Source of the DNA: Paenibacillus sp. FSL H7-0331
GTDB lineage: Bacteria > Bacillota > Bacilli > Paenibacillales > NBRC-103111
Direction of reading: 5' to 3'
DNA: 64,000 bases
NCBI RefSeq assembly: GCF_001956045.1
Contig: NZ_MRTH01000010.1
Span: forward strand, 1 to 64,000
Shown here piece after piece: positions 53,740-63,383 of the stretch (position 1 is its first letter; each line of letters begins with the position of its first letter). Both the position numbers and the translations under genes were made by a program. The notes beneath the pieces are model-generated. The model ran no database searches, was not told the DNA's origin, and worked only from the letters and a program-made list of their open reading frames with translations.

Positions 53740-55475
53740 GCATCTCCTTTAAATAGACCTGCCGGGAATACGGCACGGACACGGGTTATTTCCTTCGGTA
53801 TGCTTATGATGTTCAGCCCGAACTGTTCCCCGTAATGCAGCCTTATTCGACCATGAATATTGTTCAACCCGATTCTTTTTCTCTTTACTTCCAGATCACT
53901 CCATTCAGAATTTAAAATATGCTTGATCGTATCCGCTGGAATGCCCTCTCCTTGATCAATGACTTCGATCACGACGTTAGTATCCGCCCTATAAGCATGA
54001 ATAGTAATGGAACCTTCGATTCCTCCGCCGTTGTAACCATGGAAGATGCTGTTTTCCACCATGGGCTGCAGTAGCATTCGAAAAACCGGAAAATCCATCA
54101 GGCCTTCTTCAATGTTCTCCACTAACTTGAAATACCGATTATACCGAATGTTCTGGATCGCGATATAGTCCGATACATTATGTAATTCCTGACGCAATGA
54201 AACCTTCTCCGACGCCTCCGCTATTCCGTATTCCAATAAAGAAATGAGGGACCCGATCACCACATCCACCTTCTCTAATTGTCCAAGATGGATGACATTG
54301 CTTATCGAGCCGAGCGTGTTATACAGAAAATGCGGGTTTATTTGAGATTGCAGCACTTGGATTTCCAACTTCCGCTCCTGTTCATTATGAAGCTCCGATC
54401 CTCGGATCAACTCTACAATTTGCTGCAGCATACGGTCGAAGGCTCGCGAAAGATCGCCGAATTCATCGTTACGGTTAATAGAAATGCTAGTTGTCAGATC
54501 GCCTTGCTCCACCTTTTTCATTTTTAATTTGAGAGCATGGAGCGGATTCCTAATATATTTGGCAATAAAAAAAGAAATAAACAGACTTAATAGCAAGCCT
54601 CCAGCCAGAAGCCAGATATAATAGGTTTCCAACCTGGCCAATGCAGCTTCCATCCGCGATTCATCGTTAATCGAGATGATGAACCAATTGAATTTCTCGG
54701 TCGGCTTCTTCAGAATGGAGACCGGTACCCCTTCTTTTCTATGCAGCTGAAGGCTTGTTCCAGTAGTATCAAGAATCTGTTGCGCTGAGGTTTTCCCAAT
54801 TGAAAAAGTATGATCCTGCACATCCAGAGGTCCGGTATGCTCCGAAAATCCGGCAATAATTTGACCCGAAGCGGTAATAAGTGCTAGATTCATGTGCTCT
54901 TGTTTATTAATCTTGAATAAGGTCTCCTCAATCGCTTTAAGATCCAAGTCTACAGCAATGGCCATAGGGTCCGGAGAACCGTTCAGATATCGGACCATCG
55001 TAACCGTCCAGCCGGAATATTTCGATAAATAAGGCTCGCTGACAATCGTAGTCAATCTGTTCGTGCTTGCCGCAGCAAACATAGGCATTCGATCCGCCAG
55101 AGGCTCATCAAAGATCCGCGTAGGCGTACTTCCGCCAATGATGGATAAATCATCCCTAATCAGGTAGATGTTATTGACATAATTACTATTGAGCTCATAC
55201 AGCTCCCTTAATTGCTTTTTTATTACTTCCGGACGGTTTATGTTTGCTTTCACCGAGGTTTCGATCGAGAACAGGATCGTCTGAAAAGACGAGAAATTAA
55301 CCGTTAAATACTGGTCGACCTTGTCTAGGATTTGGTTTGAGAAATAGATGTCGTTCGTTCTTATTTCCTTTTGGACATATCGGTAGGACAATTGGCTAAT
55401 CAAAATAATGCAGCTTAATACAAATGCAAAGCATATTAAAAATAATTTCATCGGCAAGCTAATTCTTCTTCGCAT
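53736..55475 (-). CDS. YesM-type sensor histidine kinase
   Basis: 579 residues from ATG with AGGAAG upstream. Transmembrane segment 10-30, an extracellular dCache-like sensor of about 255 residues, second segment 287-307, HAMP 308-360, and a LytS/YesM-type kinase domain with phospho-acceptor His 382 in SQINPHFLYNTL. The C-terminal HATPase has MVENSIFHGYNGGGIEG and VIDQGEGIP. It senses extracellular sugars or the binding protein, and phosphorylates the overlapping YesN-type regulator. It lies 89 bases after the binding-protein gene. Confidence 0.93.
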   Translation of the reverse strand: MRRRISLPMKLFLICFAFVLSCIILISQLSYRYVQKEIRTNDIYFSNQILDKVDQYLTVNFSSFQTILFSIETSVKANINRPEVIKKQLRELYELNSNYVNNIYLIRDDLSIIGGSTPTRIFDEPLADRMPMFAAASTNRLTTIVSEPYLSKYSGWTVTMVRYLNGSPDPMAIAVDLDLKAIEETLFKINKQEHMNLALITASGQIIAGFSEHTGPLDVQDHTFSIGKTSAQQILDTTGTSLQLHRKEGVPVSILKKPTEKFNWFIISINDESRMEAALARLETYYIWLLAGGLLLSLFISFFIAKYIRNPLHALKLKMKKVEQGDLTTSISINRNDEFGDLSRAFDRMLQQIVELIRGSELHNEQERKLEIQVLQSQINPHFLYNTLGSISNVIHLGQLEKVDVVIGSLISLLEYGIAEASEKVSLRQELHNVSDYIAIQNIRYNRYFKLVENIEEGLMDFPVFRMLLQPMVENSIFHGYNGGGIEGSITIHAYRADTNVVIEVIDQGEGIPADTIKHILNSEWSDLEVKRKRIGLNNIHGRIRLHYGEQFGLNIISIPKEITRVRAVFPAGLFKGDA

Positions 55476-55564
55476 CGGTCATCTTCCTTATGAATCTGTA
55501 TGAAACTAAGAATAGCATAGAACGACATAGAGAGGGACAATGACTTTCCACTGACTTCCTTTAT

Positions 55565-57151
55565 TTACTTAATTATGCCTGCATCTTTAAATTGCTTGAT
55601 TGCGCTGTCTTTATATTTTTGCATGTCAAACTTGGTATCCAACGTTTTGAGAAATTGATCCCAATTGGAAAGAGGGTCTTTGCCCGTCATAAATTTGACC
55701 AAGCTCTCATTAATAAAACGCGTGCGATCAGCTGACAATGTATCGCTCAAGTCTGCCGTCAATAAATTTCCGGGCAACGGATCTAGTACATATTTCTGGT
55801 TATTCGTAAAAGCTTCTGCCGTCTTTGGATTCTTGAAGCTAAAATACTCGGTATCATCCCCTCGGCGCGGCATCCTATAATGATCGACCCACAGGTATTT
55901 TTCTTTCAATTCTTTCGTTAAATCGGGGGTTTTGTTTTTAACCTTGCCGTCCATCAGATCCCAATGAATCCCTTTGATTCCGTATGCGAAATGAGGATAT
56001 GCTTCCTTGTCTGTAAAGAGATATTCCAGCAAGGACAGGATGCGAATGATTTTGTCCTTGTCGGCTTTTTTGGAAATAGCCCATGAATTGCCTTGGAACG
56101 ATTTTCTCTCCAATATTTCATCGCCATAAGGCCCTTTCATCGGTGGAATGACAATCCATTCCGGTACCTCTCCGCCGATTTCTTTCATTTTTTGCTGGGC
56201 ATCCGGCTCCAGCCTGCGGGCATCTCTTACCATGAAGCCGACCTTACCCTTATATAGCTTTTGGTCCAACAAATCGGGTGTATTCATCGTCACCCAGTCC
56301 GGATCCACAACTTTGGCTTCCATCATTTTATTAATGTAGGCGAGTGCCTCTTTCATTTTGGGTTCGATAAACAGGAAGACCGGTTTATTGTCTTTCACTT
56401 CAATGGCAGAAGGGGGATTGACGCCAAACATCCACATCAAACTATCAAAGCCATAGGTTTGCAGATTGCCTTCTTTATTCATACCGCCGATGAAACCGTA
56501 CGTATCGCTCTTGCCGTTTCCATCCGGATCTTTCTCTGTAAAGGCTCTCATTACTTCGAACAGCTCATCAGGAGTTGTTGGCACTTTCATATTCAGTTTT
56601 TTCAGCCAGTCGTTGCGGATAAAGAGGCTTCGACTGATACCGTTCACATTATCATAGCCGGGAACCGCAATCGTTTTTCCCTGATAGAACATCGCATCCC
56701 AGGAATCTTTACCAAAACGCTGCTTTAGTTTGGGAAATTGCTCCAGGTACGGGGTCAAATCCGCCAGCACACCTTGGTCATAATATTGAGCGAGATCAGC
56801 ACGGCTCTTCAAGAAGAGCAAATCCGGGATATCTCCGCCGGCAATTAGCGTATTCAATTTGGTCGTTGCTTGCCCGGATTGAGGAATAATCATGTTCAAG
56901 TCAATATTCATTGCATTTTCCAGCATTTGGCGTTGAATATCTTCTTCACGAGGAGGAAGCGGAGCAGCAGCGTTGAATGTGCCTTGGTTAAACATCGAGA
57001 TTTTTATTTTGTTGGCAAACTGGCTAGCCTGGCCTTGAGAGATGCCCGATACTGCTGGAATAACTTCTTTATCTTCCCCACATCCTGATAATATCGCTCC
57101 CAACCCCATGATGGATGCCAAAATAGTATATGTAATCTTTGTATGTTGCAT
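55565..57151 (-). CDS. Sugar ABC transporter substrate-binding lipoprotein
   Basis: 528 residues from ATG behind AAGGAGAGG. Lipoprotein signal with lipobox LSGC, lipidated Cys 24. The mature protein matches LplA/YtcQ-type binding proteins: ADLAQYYDQGVLADLTPYLEQF, FIRNDWLKKLNMKVPTTPDELFEVMRAFTEKDPDGNG, and LEYLFTDKEAYPHFAYGIKG. These bind oligosaccharides from pectin-type polymers in related clusters. Anchored outside the membrane, it feeds the two permeases just upstream. The ATPase (MsmX-type) is not in the window, as usual for this class. Confidence 0.93.
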   Translation of the reverse strand: MQHTKITYTILASIMGLGAILSGCGEDKEVIPAVSGISQGQASQFANKIKISMFNQGTFNAAAPLPPREEDIQRQMLENAMNIDLNMIIPQSGQATTKLNTLIAGGDIPDLLFLKSRADLAQYYDQGVLADLTPYLEQFPKLKQRFGKDSWDAMFYQGKTIAVPGYDNVNGISRSLFIRNDWLKKLNMKVPTTPDELFEVMRAFTEKDPDGNGKSDTYGFIGGMNKEGNLQTYGFDSLMWMFGVNPPSAIEVKDNKPVFLFIEPKMKEALAYINKMMEAKVVDPDWVTMNTPDLLDQKLYKGKVGFMVRDARRLEPDAQQKMKEIGGEVPEWIVIPPMKGPYGDEILERKSFQGNSWAISKKADKDKIIRILSLLEYLFTDKEAYPHFAYGIKGIHWDLMDGKVKNKTPDLTKELKEKYLWVDHYRMPRRGDDTEYFSFKNPKTAEAFTNNQKYVLDPLPGNLLTADLSDTLSADRTRFINESLVKFMTGKDPLSNWDQFLKTLDTKFDMQKYKDSAIKQFKDAGIIK

Positions 57152-57217
57152 ATGGACCTCTCCTTTTGCTTTTATACGATCACGATTTTCCTGTAATACC
57201 TATACGGGGATTGCCTT

Positions 57218-58117
57218 TTAACCTTTAATCGATCCCATGAGCACACCTTTGGTAAAATGCTTTTGCATAAAGGGATAAACAATCAAAATCGGAACCGTAG
57301 TCACAACTACAGCAGCCATTTGCACAGCGAACTTGCTAACCGTTCCGGAATTGGCGAGTGAATCAGCGCTTTGTGTTGCCACGTTAAGCAGGATGTTTCG
57401 CAAGACGACTTGAAGAGGCATTAAATTCGTATTATTCAAATAAACGATAGCATCGAAATAACTGTTCCAATGCCCAACTGCGTAAAATAAGGATATCGTA
57501 GCAAGGACAGGTAAGGATAGAGGTAAAATGATTTTCCATAATGCTTGAAGTTCACTTGCACCGTCTACTCTCGCCGATTCCTCGATTTCTGCAGGTAATT
57601 GCTCGAAAAAGCCTTTAATGATCACCAGATTAAATGCACTAATGAGCTGTGGAATAATCAATACCCACGGACTGTCCAGCAATCCCAGAGAGCGAATTAA
57701 TAAGTAAGTGGGGATTAAGCCTCCCCCAAACATCATGGTAAAAACAATGAATAATAAAAATGGGCTGCGCCCAGGCAAATATTTTTTGGATAATGGGTAA
57801 GCCGCTATCACCGTAAAAAACACATTAAGCGCTGTACCCACTACCGTTCGAAACAACGTAATTTTATACGCCTGCCCGATACCATGAGAAATAAATACTT
57901 CTTTATAGGCTAATAAAGTAAAGGATTCTGGTATAAGTACAATTCCTCTTCTTAATACTTCCGATTCTGGAGTGACGGAAACAGCAACCACATATAAAAA
58001 GGGAAGTAAGCAAATAACAGATAGCAAAATAAGAATAAAATAAACGGCTGCTTGCCATACTTTTTCCCCAAATGTCAGATTGATCATATTGAAAACCACC
58101 TCACCAAATTTGCCCAT
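57218..58117 (-). CDS. Sugar ABC permease, LplC/YtcP type
   Basis: 299 residues from ATG inside the end of the upstream permease gene (17-base overlap). Six transmembrane segments, and the MalG-type coupling motif ESARVDGASELQALWKIILPLSLP near residues 192-216 (EAA loop). N-terminal VICLLPFLYVVAVSVTPESEVLRRG is typical of LplC/YtcP. Partner of the permease at 58101, together forming the channel for the oligosaccharide bound by the lipoprotein at 55565. Confidence 0.94.
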   Translation of the reverse strand: MGKFGEVVFNMINLTFGEKVWQAAVYFILILLSVICLLPFLYVVAVSVTPESEVLRRGIVLIPESFTLLAYKEVFISHGIGQAYKITLFRTVVGTALNVFFTVIAAYPLSKKYLPGRSPFLLFIVFTMMFGGGLIPTYLLIRSLGLLDSPWVLIIPQLISAFNLVIIKGFFEQLPAEIEESARVDGASELQALWKIILPLSLPVLATISLFYAVGHWNSYFDAIVYLNNTNLMPLQVVLRNILLNVATQSADSLANSGTVSKFAVQMAAVVVTTVPILIVYPFMQKHFTKGVLMGSIKG

Positions 58118-59048
58118 CGAATTTTTTGGCGAGCTTATTCGTTACCAAAACTAAACCAAATCCGATGACAGCTTTAAACAATCCTACAGCAGTAGCCAAA
58201 CCAATCTTAAGACGCTCCAGCCCTTCACGATATACCCATGTGTCTATAATATCGATCTTCTCCTGATTAAAGGTGTTGGCAAACATGAATATTTGATCAA
58301 AACCAGCGTCCAGAATATGGCTTAATTTAAGAATCAGCATCAGAATAATGACTCCTCGAATACCGGGTAATGTAACATGCCATAACTGTCTCCACTTGGA
58401 AGCACCATCCATCCTTGCCGCTTCATATAAGCTCGGATCGATTCCTGCTAATGCTGCAAGGTACAATATCGCTCCCCATCCGATGTCCTTCCATATTTCA
58501 GATAAGATGATTAGCAGCCGACCCCAGCCTGGTTCACTCAAGAAGGAGACGGGTTGGAAGCCATTTTCCTTCAATATCATGTTAACAAGTCCATCTCCCG
58601 GAGCTAATAATGCCACCATCATTCCATAAACAATGACCCATGATAAAAAGTGGGGCAAATACGTAATCGTTTGTACGATTTTCTTAAACCATTGGACATA
58701 AACTTCATTGAGCAGCAAAGCAAGTAAGATCGGAGCGGAGAAGCCGAACAATAGCTTGTACAGCGATATGATTATCGTATTTCTCATAATATCCCAGAAA
58801 TAAACCCCGTTCATAAAATCCTTGAAATTTTTCAATCCCACCCACGGGCTATCCCATAACCCCAAGGCCATGTTGTAGTTTTTGAAAGCAATAATAATTC
58901 CCGCCATAGGTATGTATTTGAATAGGGCAAAGTATAGTAATGCCGGGAGTAAAAGAGCATACATCACTTTATATCTTCGGATTGTGCTTATCAAAGATTT
59001 CCACTTTGAGAGGAGGGGGAAAGCGCCCGCTGCCAATTTCATTTGCAT
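58101..59048 (-). CDS. Sugar ABC permease, LplB/YteP type
   Basis: 315 residues from ATG 59048 (a second ATG two codons on has better spacing from AGAGGTGA). Six membrane segments; MalF-type motif YEAARMDGASKWRQLWHVTLPGI near 205-228. YALLLPALLYFALFKYIPMAG and the WVGLKNFKDFM stretch match LplB/YteP. First gene of the seven-gene uptake operon (permeases, binding protein, kinase, regulator, esterase, large enzyme). A possible promoter upstream has TTGAAA and a weak TATGGA. Confidence 0.94.
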   Translation of the reverse strand: MQMKLAAGAFPLLSKWKSLISTIRRYKVMYALLLPALLYFALFKYIPMAGIIIAFKNYNMALGLWDSPWVGLKNFKDFMNGVYFWDIMRNTIIISLYKLLFGFSAPILLALLLNEVYVQWFKKIVQTITYLPHFLSWVIVYGMMVALLAPGDGLVNMILKENGFQPVSFLSEPGWGRLLIILSEIWKDIGWGAILYLAALAGIDPSLYEAARMDGASKWRQLWHVTLPGIRGVIILMLILKLSHILDAGFDQIFMFANTFNQEKIDIIDTWVYREGLERLKIGLATAVGLFKAVIGFGLVLVTNKLAKKFDGQIW

Positions 59049-59143
59049 ACCATCACCTCTGCTTTATTTATATATTTATACTAACATCTCCATATCGTCT
59101 AAATTTCTGTAATTTCAAGAATTTCTTATAAGATCTTAAGTAA

Positions 59144-59188
59144 ACAAAAAAAGGCTGAGCAGAGTATTATTTCTGCCCAACCTTTTTA
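59144..59188 (-). terminator. Intrinsic terminator after chromate transporter genes
   Basis: An A-rich arm with GGCTGAGCAGA pairs with TCTGCCCAACC (two mismatches) with a T-run following on either strand. It ends the 60522-59300 transcript before the uptake operon. Confidence 0.65.
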
Positions 59189-59299
59189 TGCTTTTCATCC
59201 ATTGCTACATGTGTGTGGCTTACTTTCACTATTACCTGCTGTTTTTACAGTAAGATTTGACGAACAGTCCTCTCAGCTTGTACTGCTGCATACTGTCTT

Positions 59300-59836
59300 T
59301 TACATAAAAAAAGCAATCCCCATCAACGCCGAAACCGACAATACGACAAGCGGATGCAGGTGATACTTCATCGTTCCAATCATCGCAAAAATAAAAATCA
59401 GCAGTGCAGCCAGTGTATGTCCATTGATCCCAAGCAGTGGTTGTCCGTTCGTGCCTACTCGATACGCCGCATAGACGATAAGCGCTGCCACCATCGGTTT
59501 CAAGCCATAAAAGATCATGGACAACAAGCGTTCCCGACCTACCTTAAAAAAGAACACCGCCAGAGCAATAATGATAATAAATGAAGGTAAAATCATTCCG
59601 ATTGTTGCCGCAGCCGCTCCCGGAATCCCGGCAACCTTGTACCCGATCAGCACAGCACTGTTCGTTGCAATCGGACCCGGCGCCATACCGGCCAAGGTTA
59701 CAGCTTGGGCAAAATCAACGGAGGTCATCCACTGCTGGGATAAAGCCTCCCGTTCAATCACACTTAATATGGCGTAACCGCCGCCAAACGATACAAGCCC
59801 TATTTTGAAAAAAGTAACCAATAATGTCCACAGCAT
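59300..59836 (-). CDS. Chromate transporter, half-size ChrA subunit
   Basis: 178 residues from ATG behind GGGAGGGG. A single CHR domain: LVSFGGGYAILSVIEREALSQQWM and VTLAGMAPGPIATNSAVLIGYKVAGIPGA, followed by several hydrophobic helices. Short-chain CHR proteins work as pairs of opposite membrane orientation, replacing the fused long form, and export chromate or sulfate-like anions. Second gene of the pair, 29 bases after its partner. Unrelated to the spore genes around it. Confidence 0.9.
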   Translation of the reverse strand: MLWTLLVTFFKIGLVSFGGGYAILSVIEREALSQQWMTSVDFAQAVTLAGMAPGPIATNSAVLIGYKVAGIPGAAAATIGMILPSFIIIIALAVFFFKVGRERLLSMIFYGLKPMVAALIVYAAYRVGTNGQPLLGINGHTLAALLIFIFAMIGTMKYHLHPLVVLSVSALMGIAFFM

Positions 59837-59865
59837 GAACGCTGCCCCTCCCTTCTGTCATCCGA

Positions 59866-60522
59866 CTAAATACCATCGCCCCAAATATATTGGCCAGCTT
59901 GGATCGGACCGGGTACAGGTGCAGTTCTTCCGCCAGTCTTCGTTGGTGGAGGTACATCCTTGAGCTTTTCTTTCATTTTAAATATCCAAATACCCGCAAT
60001 CGTTCCGATCAGCAGCAGCAAAGCGGGATGGATCGAGGTAAACAGCAGCGCGGCCAGTGCACCAGCTACGATAATCAGTGTCGATTTGTCATGAACCGCT
60101 GACTTTAGCATTCTCCAGCCAGCAACCGCAATGAAAGCGACGACGGCCGAATGAATGCCTTCAAAAGCAGCCGAAGCCTTCACAGAGTCCTCCACGGTAG
60201 TGTAACCAATTGCCAGCGCCATCATAATTATAAAGGTCGGTAGTCCGATACCTATAATGGCTGCAATGGCTCCCCTGAGTCCAGCAACTCGATACCCAAT
60301 GATCGTAGCCGCATTCACACCAATGCCACCTGGAGCCGATCCGGCAATCGACAAAGCACCGCTTATTTCTTCCTCGTCCATCCATTTACGCTGTTCAACA
60401 ACTTCTTTCTCAATAGCTGGAATCATCGCATAGCCGCCGCCGAAAGAGATTGGACTGATTTTGCAAAAGGACCAAAAAATTTGCCCTAATACAGTTGTCA
60501 TATTCTGCTCATTGTTAGTCAT
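59866..60522 (-). CDS. Chromate transporter, partner ChrA subunit
   Basis: 218 residues from ATG 60522, nine bases after AGGGGA; the longer frame starting at 60615 covers the promoter. CHR domain: ISPISFGGGYAMIPAIEKEVVEQRKWM and ALSIAGSAPGGIGVNAATIIGYRVAGLRGA, then hydrophobic helices and a cytosolic Lys/Pro-rich tail. With the gene at 59300 it makes the split two-protein transporter known from Bacillus (YwrA/YwrB type). A TATAAT promoter lies 35 bases upstream. Confidence 0.9.
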   Translation of the reverse strand: MTNNEQNMTTVLGQIFWSFCKISPISFGGGYAMIPAIEKEVVEQRKWMDEEEISGALSIAGSAPGGIGVNAATIIGYRVAGLRGAIAAIIGIGLPTFIIMMALAIGYTTVEDSVKASAAFEGIHSAVVAFIAVAGWRMLKSAVHDKSTLIIVAGALAALLFTSIHPALLLLIGTIAGIWIFKMKEKLKDVPPPTKTGGRTAPVPGPIQAGQYIWGDGI

Positions 60523-60556
60523 GTCGCAGCATCCCCTGTCTTTAGCTTCTATATTC

Positions 60557-60585
60557 ATTATACAACACTTAATTTCTTTTTGGAA
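60557..60585 (-). promoter_or_regulatory. Sigma-A-like promoter for chromate genes
   Basis: TTCCAA (60585-60580), 17 bases, TATAAT (60562-60557) on the minus strand. The -10 is perfect and the -35 weak. Confidence 0.45.
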
Positions 60586-60690
60586 TAAACTCTTGTATAA
60601 AAGTTTCTTCCGCATTTAAAAAGATCCGGTTATATAACGAATAATCGTCTATAAAGAGGGGAATACTCTGAATTGCATAGGGACTTTATT

Positions 60691-61854
60691 TCATTTTACA
60701 TTTAATTGCTCTCTATAAAATTTCAGCCATCTTTCTGCTGTTCGTTCCCACGTGAATTGCTCGTGAACCTTGCGTACACTCGCTTCGCCCAAAGCTTGAC
60801 TCCATTCCGGATGTGTTAATAGCCTGACAATAGAGGGAGCCAGATCGTATTTTAATCGCACAGGGCTAATACTTAAGCCGGTCCGCTCATGGTCGATAAT
60901 TTCTTTCATTCCTCCGACATGTGTCGCCACGACTGGAACACCCGAGGCCATTGCCTCTACGTTCACCAATCCAAAAGCTTCATTTTTCCCTGAAGGCACC
61001 ACAAGCACATCTGCCAGACGAAACCAATCGGCAATACCCGTGTGCGGCACATATGGGATGAATCGGATAGAAGCCTTCAGTTTTGCAGCCATACGCTTAA
61101 GCCCTCTGGCATAGGAGGTCGTCCTTCGGGAACTGTAAAAAGCGCTCCCAACTACAAATACAACTGTATTAGGTACCCGCTTCACAACATCCGGCATGGC
61201 TTCCAACAAATGATGAACCCCTTTCATCCGAAGTAAACGCCCTACATATAAGATGACCTTTTTATCCCCCAAACCAAGCTGATCCAGCGTTTCCTGTCTT
61301 CGAGCCGCTCCGTGTGTTGACCAACGGGAAGTAAATTGTTCCGTATCTACCCCGAGGTAGTTCACCCGTATTTTCCTTCGGGTACTCGGTGCTTTTTGGA
61401 TAAGCTGCTCCTTCATAAACCGGCTATTGACCACGATATAATCAGCAGCTTTCAGACAGCTTTGCAGTTCCACACGACTAATATGAGGACTCGAAATGTA
61501 AGTAGTCGAATGCAAAACAAGGCAAATTACCGCCTGTGGATACCGCTTACGTAAGTAACGTACAAACCGGGGACGGTTCTCTACCTGCATTAGAGCTGGA
61601 CGAAGTCCTTTCAACCTTTGGCTAACTTCCGATATATAGCCAACCGGAGAACGGGCTGGCACCCGAATATATTGGACTCCATCCAGCATCTCTGTATGGG
61701 GCATATCCGGACTTTCCTTGCCAAAAATGACTGGACACACTTCGGTTGTCACACGACGTGCTACCTGCTCGACCACAAGCTCGACCGAGCTGCTCGTCGC
61801 ACAAGGCACTACGAATGACCCGGGTGTAATGATCGCAATGACAGGTACCTTCAT
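60691..61854 (-). CDS. CotSA-like spore coat glycosyltransferase (GT4)
   Basis: 387 residues from ATG behind AGGAGG. GT-B family 4: N-terminal VIAIITPGSFVVPCATSSSVE, LVLHSTTYISSPHISR, VNSRFMKEQLIQ, KVILYVGRLLRMKGVHHLLEAM, and donor site NEAFGLVNVEAMASGVPVVATHVGGMKEII. The opening and the overall length match spore coat protein SA (CotSA, about 377 residues) of Bacillus. No basic/Gly-x3 tag here. It is separated from the chromate genes upstream by their promoter region and stands alone; it probably modifies coat glycans. Confidence 0.85.
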   Translation of the reverse strand: MKVPVIAIITPGSFVVPCATSSSVELVVEQVARRVTTEVCPVIFGKESPDMPHTEMLDGVQYIRVPARSPVGYISEVSQRLKGLRPALMQVENRPRFVRYLRKRYPQAVICLVLHSTTYISSPHISRVELQSCLKAADYIVVNSRFMKEQLIQKAPSTRRKIRVNYLGVDTEQFTSRWSTHGAARRQETLDQLGLGDKKVILYVGRLLRMKGVHHLLEAMPDVVKRVPNTVVFVVGSAFYSSRRTTSYARGLKRMAAKLKASIRFIPYVPHTGIADWFRLADVLVVPSGKNEAFGLVNVEAMASGVPVVATHVGGMKEIIDHERTGLSISPVRLKYDLAPSIVRLLTHPEWSQALGEASVRKVHEQFTWERTAERWLKFYREQLNVK

Positions 61855-61994
61855 GGGAAACCTCCTATTAAAATTTTACTTTTGTAAAATCAGCTTCTTA
61901 AGCACTGGCCAGCTTCAATTTACACCAGTATATTCATCGCTTTTAACCTCGGGCACGGCAGCGTAGTCATCACGCATGGATGACGATTTATTTA

Positions 61995-62023
61995 TTGTAT
62001 ATTTATGCATTTATAAGTATAAT
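61995..62023 (+). promoter_or_regulatory. Sigma-A-like promoter
   Basis: TTGTAT (61995-62000), 17 bases, TATAAT (62018-62023), 28 bases before the aminotransferase start. Confidence 0.65.
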
Positions 62024-62051
62024 AATTCATTATTGAGAAGGAGTGATATGT

Positions 62052-63263
62052 ATGGGTATTCAAACTGAACTGGAAACTGCCACTTTACTGGCAGCAGCAA
62101 GCACCTCGATTTTATCAACCGCAGTAAGGCCCGAGCTTGTGATGGAGCGCGGACAAGGTATGTATTTATGGGATACGGATGGCAAGCGGTATCTGGATTT
62201 TGTCGGAGGATGGGCAGTTACATGTCTGGGTCATTCTCCCGCAGTTATTCAAGAAGCCTTGGCACAGCAATCGGCTGCACTGGTTCATTCCAGCCCCTCC
62301 TTCTACAACAAACCGATGATTCAGTTTGCCAAGCTTTTAACCGACGGAACCGGTTATGACAGAGCTTTCTTTACGAGCAGCGGCGCTGAAGCCAATGAAG
62401 GTGCCATCAAGCTTGCCAGAAAACACGGCTCGATTCATCTTGGCGGTGCTTTTGAAATTATTACTACGGTTAATGGTTTTCATGGACGTACGCTGGCTAC
62501 GATGTCGGCAACAGGCAAGAAGCAGTGGGAACCTCTTTTCGCACCCAAAATACCGGGCTTCAAGCATGTCCCCTTGAATGATCTCGATGCTTGTCTGGCT
62601 GCAATCAATCCTAATACGTGTGCTATTATGCTGGAGCTGGTTCAAGGTGAGGGGGGCGTCCATGAGGCTGAGGTGGAATATGTGCAGCAGCTTCGTAAAA
62701 TTTGCGATGACTCCGGCATCATGCTGATCTTTGATGAGATACAAACCGGATTCGGTCGAACAGGCAAGCTGTTTGCTTATGAGCATTATGGGGTTCAAGC
62801 GGATGTGATGACATTGGGCAAAGGCATAGGTGGCGGATTTCCGCTTTCGGCTATGTTGACTAAAGAAGCCTTTAATATTTTTGATGTCGGGGATCAAGGT
62901 GGGACCTACACTGGACAGCCGCTCGCTATGGCGGTGGGGCTAGCCGTCGTCAATGAGCTGATTCGCCTGGAGCTTCCTCATCATGCAGAACAACAGGGCC
63001 GTTACATCGTCGAACGACTGCATCAAATCGAGGATAAGTATAACCTGAAGCACATTCGTGGCAAGGGATTGCTGCTAGCCTTTGACCTACCGAAGCCAGT
63101 TGGTGCCGAATTGGTTGCAGCATGCTTGCAGGCAGGTCTGCTGATCAACGCTCCCAATTCGTTAACCATTCGTTTAATGCCGCCTTTAGTTGTGTCCGCA
63201 ACAGACATTGACGTTATGTTTGATCTGCTTTGTGATGCTTTGGATGGCATTTTTAGAACCTAG
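62052..63263 (+). CDS. Class III aminotransferase, acetylornithine type
   Basis: 403 residues from ATG 62052, seven bases after AAGGAGTG. Motifs: GMYLWDTDGKRYLDFVGGWAV, FFTSSGAEANEGAIKLARKHG, NGFHGRTLATMSATGKKQWEPLF, LELVQGEGG, LIFDEIQTGFGRTGKLFAYEHYG, PLP Lys in MTLGKGIGGGFPL and GGTYTGQPLA. It is closest to acetylornithine/succinylornithine aminotransferases (ArgD) by these patterns, but no arginine genes lie nearby, so another omega-amino acid substrate is possible. Housekeeping promoter; not evidently linked to sporulation. Confidence 0.88.
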   Translation: MGIQTELETATLLAAASTSILSTAVRPELVMERGQGMYLWDTDGKRYLDFVGGWAVTCLGHSPAVIQEALAQQSAALVHSSPSFYNKPMIQFAKLLTDGTGYDRAFFTSSGAEANEGAIKLARKHGSIHLGGAFEIITTVNGFHGRTLATMSATGKKQWEPLFAPKIPGFKHVPLNDLDACLAAINPNTCAIMLELVQGEGGVHEAEVEYVQQLRKICDDSGIMLIFDEIQTGFGRTGKLFAYEHYGVQADVMTLGKGIGGGFPLSAMLTKEAFNIFDVGDQGGTYTGQPLAMAVGLAVVNELIRLELPHHAEQQGRYIVERLHQIEDKYNLKHIRGKGLLLAFDLPKPVGAELVAACLQAGLLINAPNSLTIRLMPPLVVSATDIDVMFDLLCDALDGIFRT

Positions 63264-63320
63264 TCACCATAAGGGAGGGACTCGTCAAATTCCACTTTAT
63301 TCCTACAGCACCTGTCCATA

Positions 63321-63348
63321 ACGGGTCTGTCCGCGTACACATACACTA
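63321..63348 (+). promoter_or_regulatory. Sigma-K/sigma-E-like promoter
   Basis: AACG with AC at 63321-63322, a 17-base spacer and CATACACTA (63340-63348), a perfect CATAnnnTA that also fits the sigma-E -10. It lies 35 bases before the YheC/D gene. Confidence 0.6.
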
Positions 63349-63383
63349 AGGGGAAACTCAAATCATCGGAGGGAGTGGATACC